Below, in pieces: positions 62,993 through 64,000 of a stretch of DNA of 64,000 nucleotides (its first letter is position 1; each line of letters starts with the position of its first letter). The notes beneath the pieces are model-generated. The model worked only from the letters and a program-made list of their open reading frames with translations, was not told the DNA's origin and searched no databases. The stretch comes from a virus. Location: positions 1 through 64,000 of IMG/VR virus record IMGVR_UViG_3300009159_008491, one strand, 5' to 3'. The translations under genes were made by a program, and so were the position numbers.

Positions 62993-63364
62993 TTATTTTA
63001 ATTTTTTTGGTCTTCCTCTTTTTTTCTGAGGTAATACATTTTTTTCTGAAATTGAATCTATAATAATTATTTTTTTATTTTCTTCTAATTTAGAAGGAAT
63101 ATCAAACCAAGTTTCTTTCAAATCCTTAATATGTTCCTCTAATTTCTTTTTGGTCCATATGTAATTTTTTACAATAGTAATTGTGCCTTGATCTTCGGTT
63201 ATCCAAAATATTTTTTTTATATTATTGTTTTCGTTTAATTCAACATTATAAAAAGGGCCTTCCTTGTAATTCATTCTTACAGAAGTTCCTTTGTCAATTA
63301 TCGTCCCATCATTTAATTTGATGTTCTCAATAAGTTTCATATAAGTTATTTTAATATTTGTCAT
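62993..63364 (-). CDS. Small protein with C-terminal AT-hook
   Basis: 123 residues. The tail PQKKRGRPKKLK contains the AT-hook core RGRP with flanking Lys, which binds the minor groove of AT-rich DNA. The rest is a small beta-rich domain (TSVRMNYKEGPFYNVEL) followed by helices (KKKLEEHIKDLKETW). An alternative start eight codons later (MKLIENIKLN) is possible. It lies between topoisomerase I (one-base gap) and the sigma gene (four-base gap), so it may act on DNA in replication or transcription. The core domain's function is unknown. Confidence 0.7.
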   Translation of the reverse strand: MTNIKITYMKLIENIKLNDGTIIDKGTSVRMNYKEGPFYNVELNENNNIKKIFWITEDQGTITIVKNYIWTKKKLEEHIKDLKETWFDIPSKLEENKKIIIIDSISEKNVLPQKKRGRPKKLK

Positions 63365-63368
63365 ATTT

Positions 63369-64000
63369 TTAAATGTGTTGACGTAATACTTTACTGTTTT
63401 TGTTGCACTTTAAAATTCTAATGGTCATATCTTTAATTTGACGAACACGTTCTCTGGTTAAATCAAGATAATCTCCAATTTCCTCTAAAGTCATAGTTTG
63501 ATAACCAAGTATACCATAATACATGCAAATAATTACACGCTGTCTAGGTTGAAGACTCTTTAAAATTTTTTCAAGATCCTTAGAAAAAGATTCTTTTATT
63601 AAAAATTCATCCGGAGATTTTGTTTCTTTGTTAACAATACAATCACTTAAAAAAACATCGTCACTATCTGAGGAAACAGGGCTATCAAGAGATGCTACTC
63701 TTCCAGTGTTGCTTAGCATTGTATCTCTAACTTTAATTTCACTCTCTTCTAAAACTTGAGCAAGTTCTTCTTCTGTAGGTTCTCTTTCAAGTTTTATTTC
63801 AAGTTTTTGAATAGTTTTATTTAGTTTGTTTATTGCTAAATTTTGATTGTTCGGCAATCTTATTAATTTTCCATTATCAGAAATTGATTGCATAATAGAT
63901 TGACGTATCCACCACACAGCATAAGATATAAATTTAAAACCTCTGGAATTATCAAATCTTTCCGCAGCTTTTATTAATCCTACATTTCCGTCTGAAATTA
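63369..64000 (-). CDS. Primary-type (RpoD-like) sigma factor, 5' partial
   Basis: The frame continues past the right edge; a GTG at 63917 is internal (Val in SYAVWWIRQ). Visible are region 2 (GLIKAAERFDN, then GFKFISYAVWWIRQSIMQSI, wording typical of Bacteroidota primary sigma factors), region 3 (INKLNKTIQKLEIKLEREPT) and region 4.2 at the end (MTLEEIGDYLDLTRERVRQI). It can direct RNA polymerase to Bacteroidota -33/-7 promoters. Phages that carry a full RpoD-type sigma are uncommon, and this one coexists with a gp55-like late factor. It is first in the replication operon as visible. Possible host acquisition. Confidence 0.93.
   Translation of the reverse strand, partial: ISDGNVGLIKAAERFDNSRGFKFISYAVWWIRQSIMQSISDNGKLIRLPNNQNLAINKLNKTIQKLEIKLEREPTEEELAQVLEESEIKVRDTMLSNTGRVASLDSPVSSDSDDVFLSDCIVNKETKSPDEFLIKESFSKDLEKILKSLQPRQRVIICMYYGILGYQTMTLEEIGDYLDLTRERVRQIKDMTIRILKCNKNSKVLRQHI

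Noticed and set aside
63915-63917. GTG as start of the sigma factor
   Set aside because: The frame continues to the window edge through the conserved region 2 helix, so the GTG is the Val of SYAVWWIRQ.

Overview
The window reads as part of a large, AT-rich, double-stranded DNA phage with a contractile (T4-type) tail. The host is most likely a member of the Bacteroidota. A gp25-like and a gp6-like baseplate wedge protein, a gp5-type OB-fold protein, a gp55-like late sigma factor, PhoH, a DnaQ-type exonuclease and topoisomerase I mark it as phage. The host guess rests on two things. A second, primary-type sigma factor at the right edge has the region 2 wording typical of Bacteroidota RpoD. Starts also lack Shine-Dalgarno sequences and are preceded by A/T-rich stretches. 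No terminase, portal, capsid, DNA polymerase or tRNA gene is in the window, so the genome is much larger than 64 kb. No gene-free stretch exceeds 300 bases; the longest gaps are about 120-130 bases.

Layout. (1) 1-5055, plus strand: a collagen-like Gly-X-Y fibre gene (5' end outside the window) and four tandem paralogous genes for about 300-residue virion-type proteins. (2) 5052-12871, minus: a five-gene glycan operon. It holds a GT2/autotransporter-heptosyltransferase fusion, an unknown protein, a hexapeptide acyltransferase, a compact DegT-like protein and a four-domain protein of 1113 residues. (3) 12951-31176: tail and baseplate genes, nearly all minus, with gp25 and gp6 on the plus strand as an island. 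(4) 31216-37132, minus: the gp55-like sigma factor, two glycosyltransferases, a HAD-like protein, a small unknown and a metallophosphoesterase. (5) 37189-52540, minus: about 20 tightly packed genes for sugar-nucleotide synthesis, glycosyl transfer, methylation, sulfation and lipid or phosphate head-group transfer. (6) 52606-59363: mostly plus-strand genes of probable virion or assembly function, interrupted by minus-strand PhoH and a zinc-ribbon protein, and including one more GT4. (7) 59394-64000, minus: DnaQ-like exonuclease, topoisomerase I, an AT-hook protein and the primary-type sigma factor.

How the parts may fit. About 15 glycosyltransferase-like proteins, six methyltransferase domains, GDP-mannose dehydratase, two compact DegT-like proteins, a sulfotransferase, a CDP-alcohol phosphatidyltransferase and a sulfatase-fold phosphotransferase are more than phage DNA modification would need. 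The window therefore seems to encode a pathway that builds and attaches an elaborate glycan. Next to the Ser/Thr-rich collagen fibre sits an enzyme whose C-terminal half resembles TibC-type protein O-heptosyltransferases. My leading hypothesis is that the phage O-glycosylates its own fibres or other virion proteins; remodelling of the host surface is the main alternative. Expression may be split between a Bacteroidota-type sigma factor and a T4-type late sigma factor. TATAAATA-like boxes lie in the divergent intergenic regions before gp25 and at 52.5 kb.
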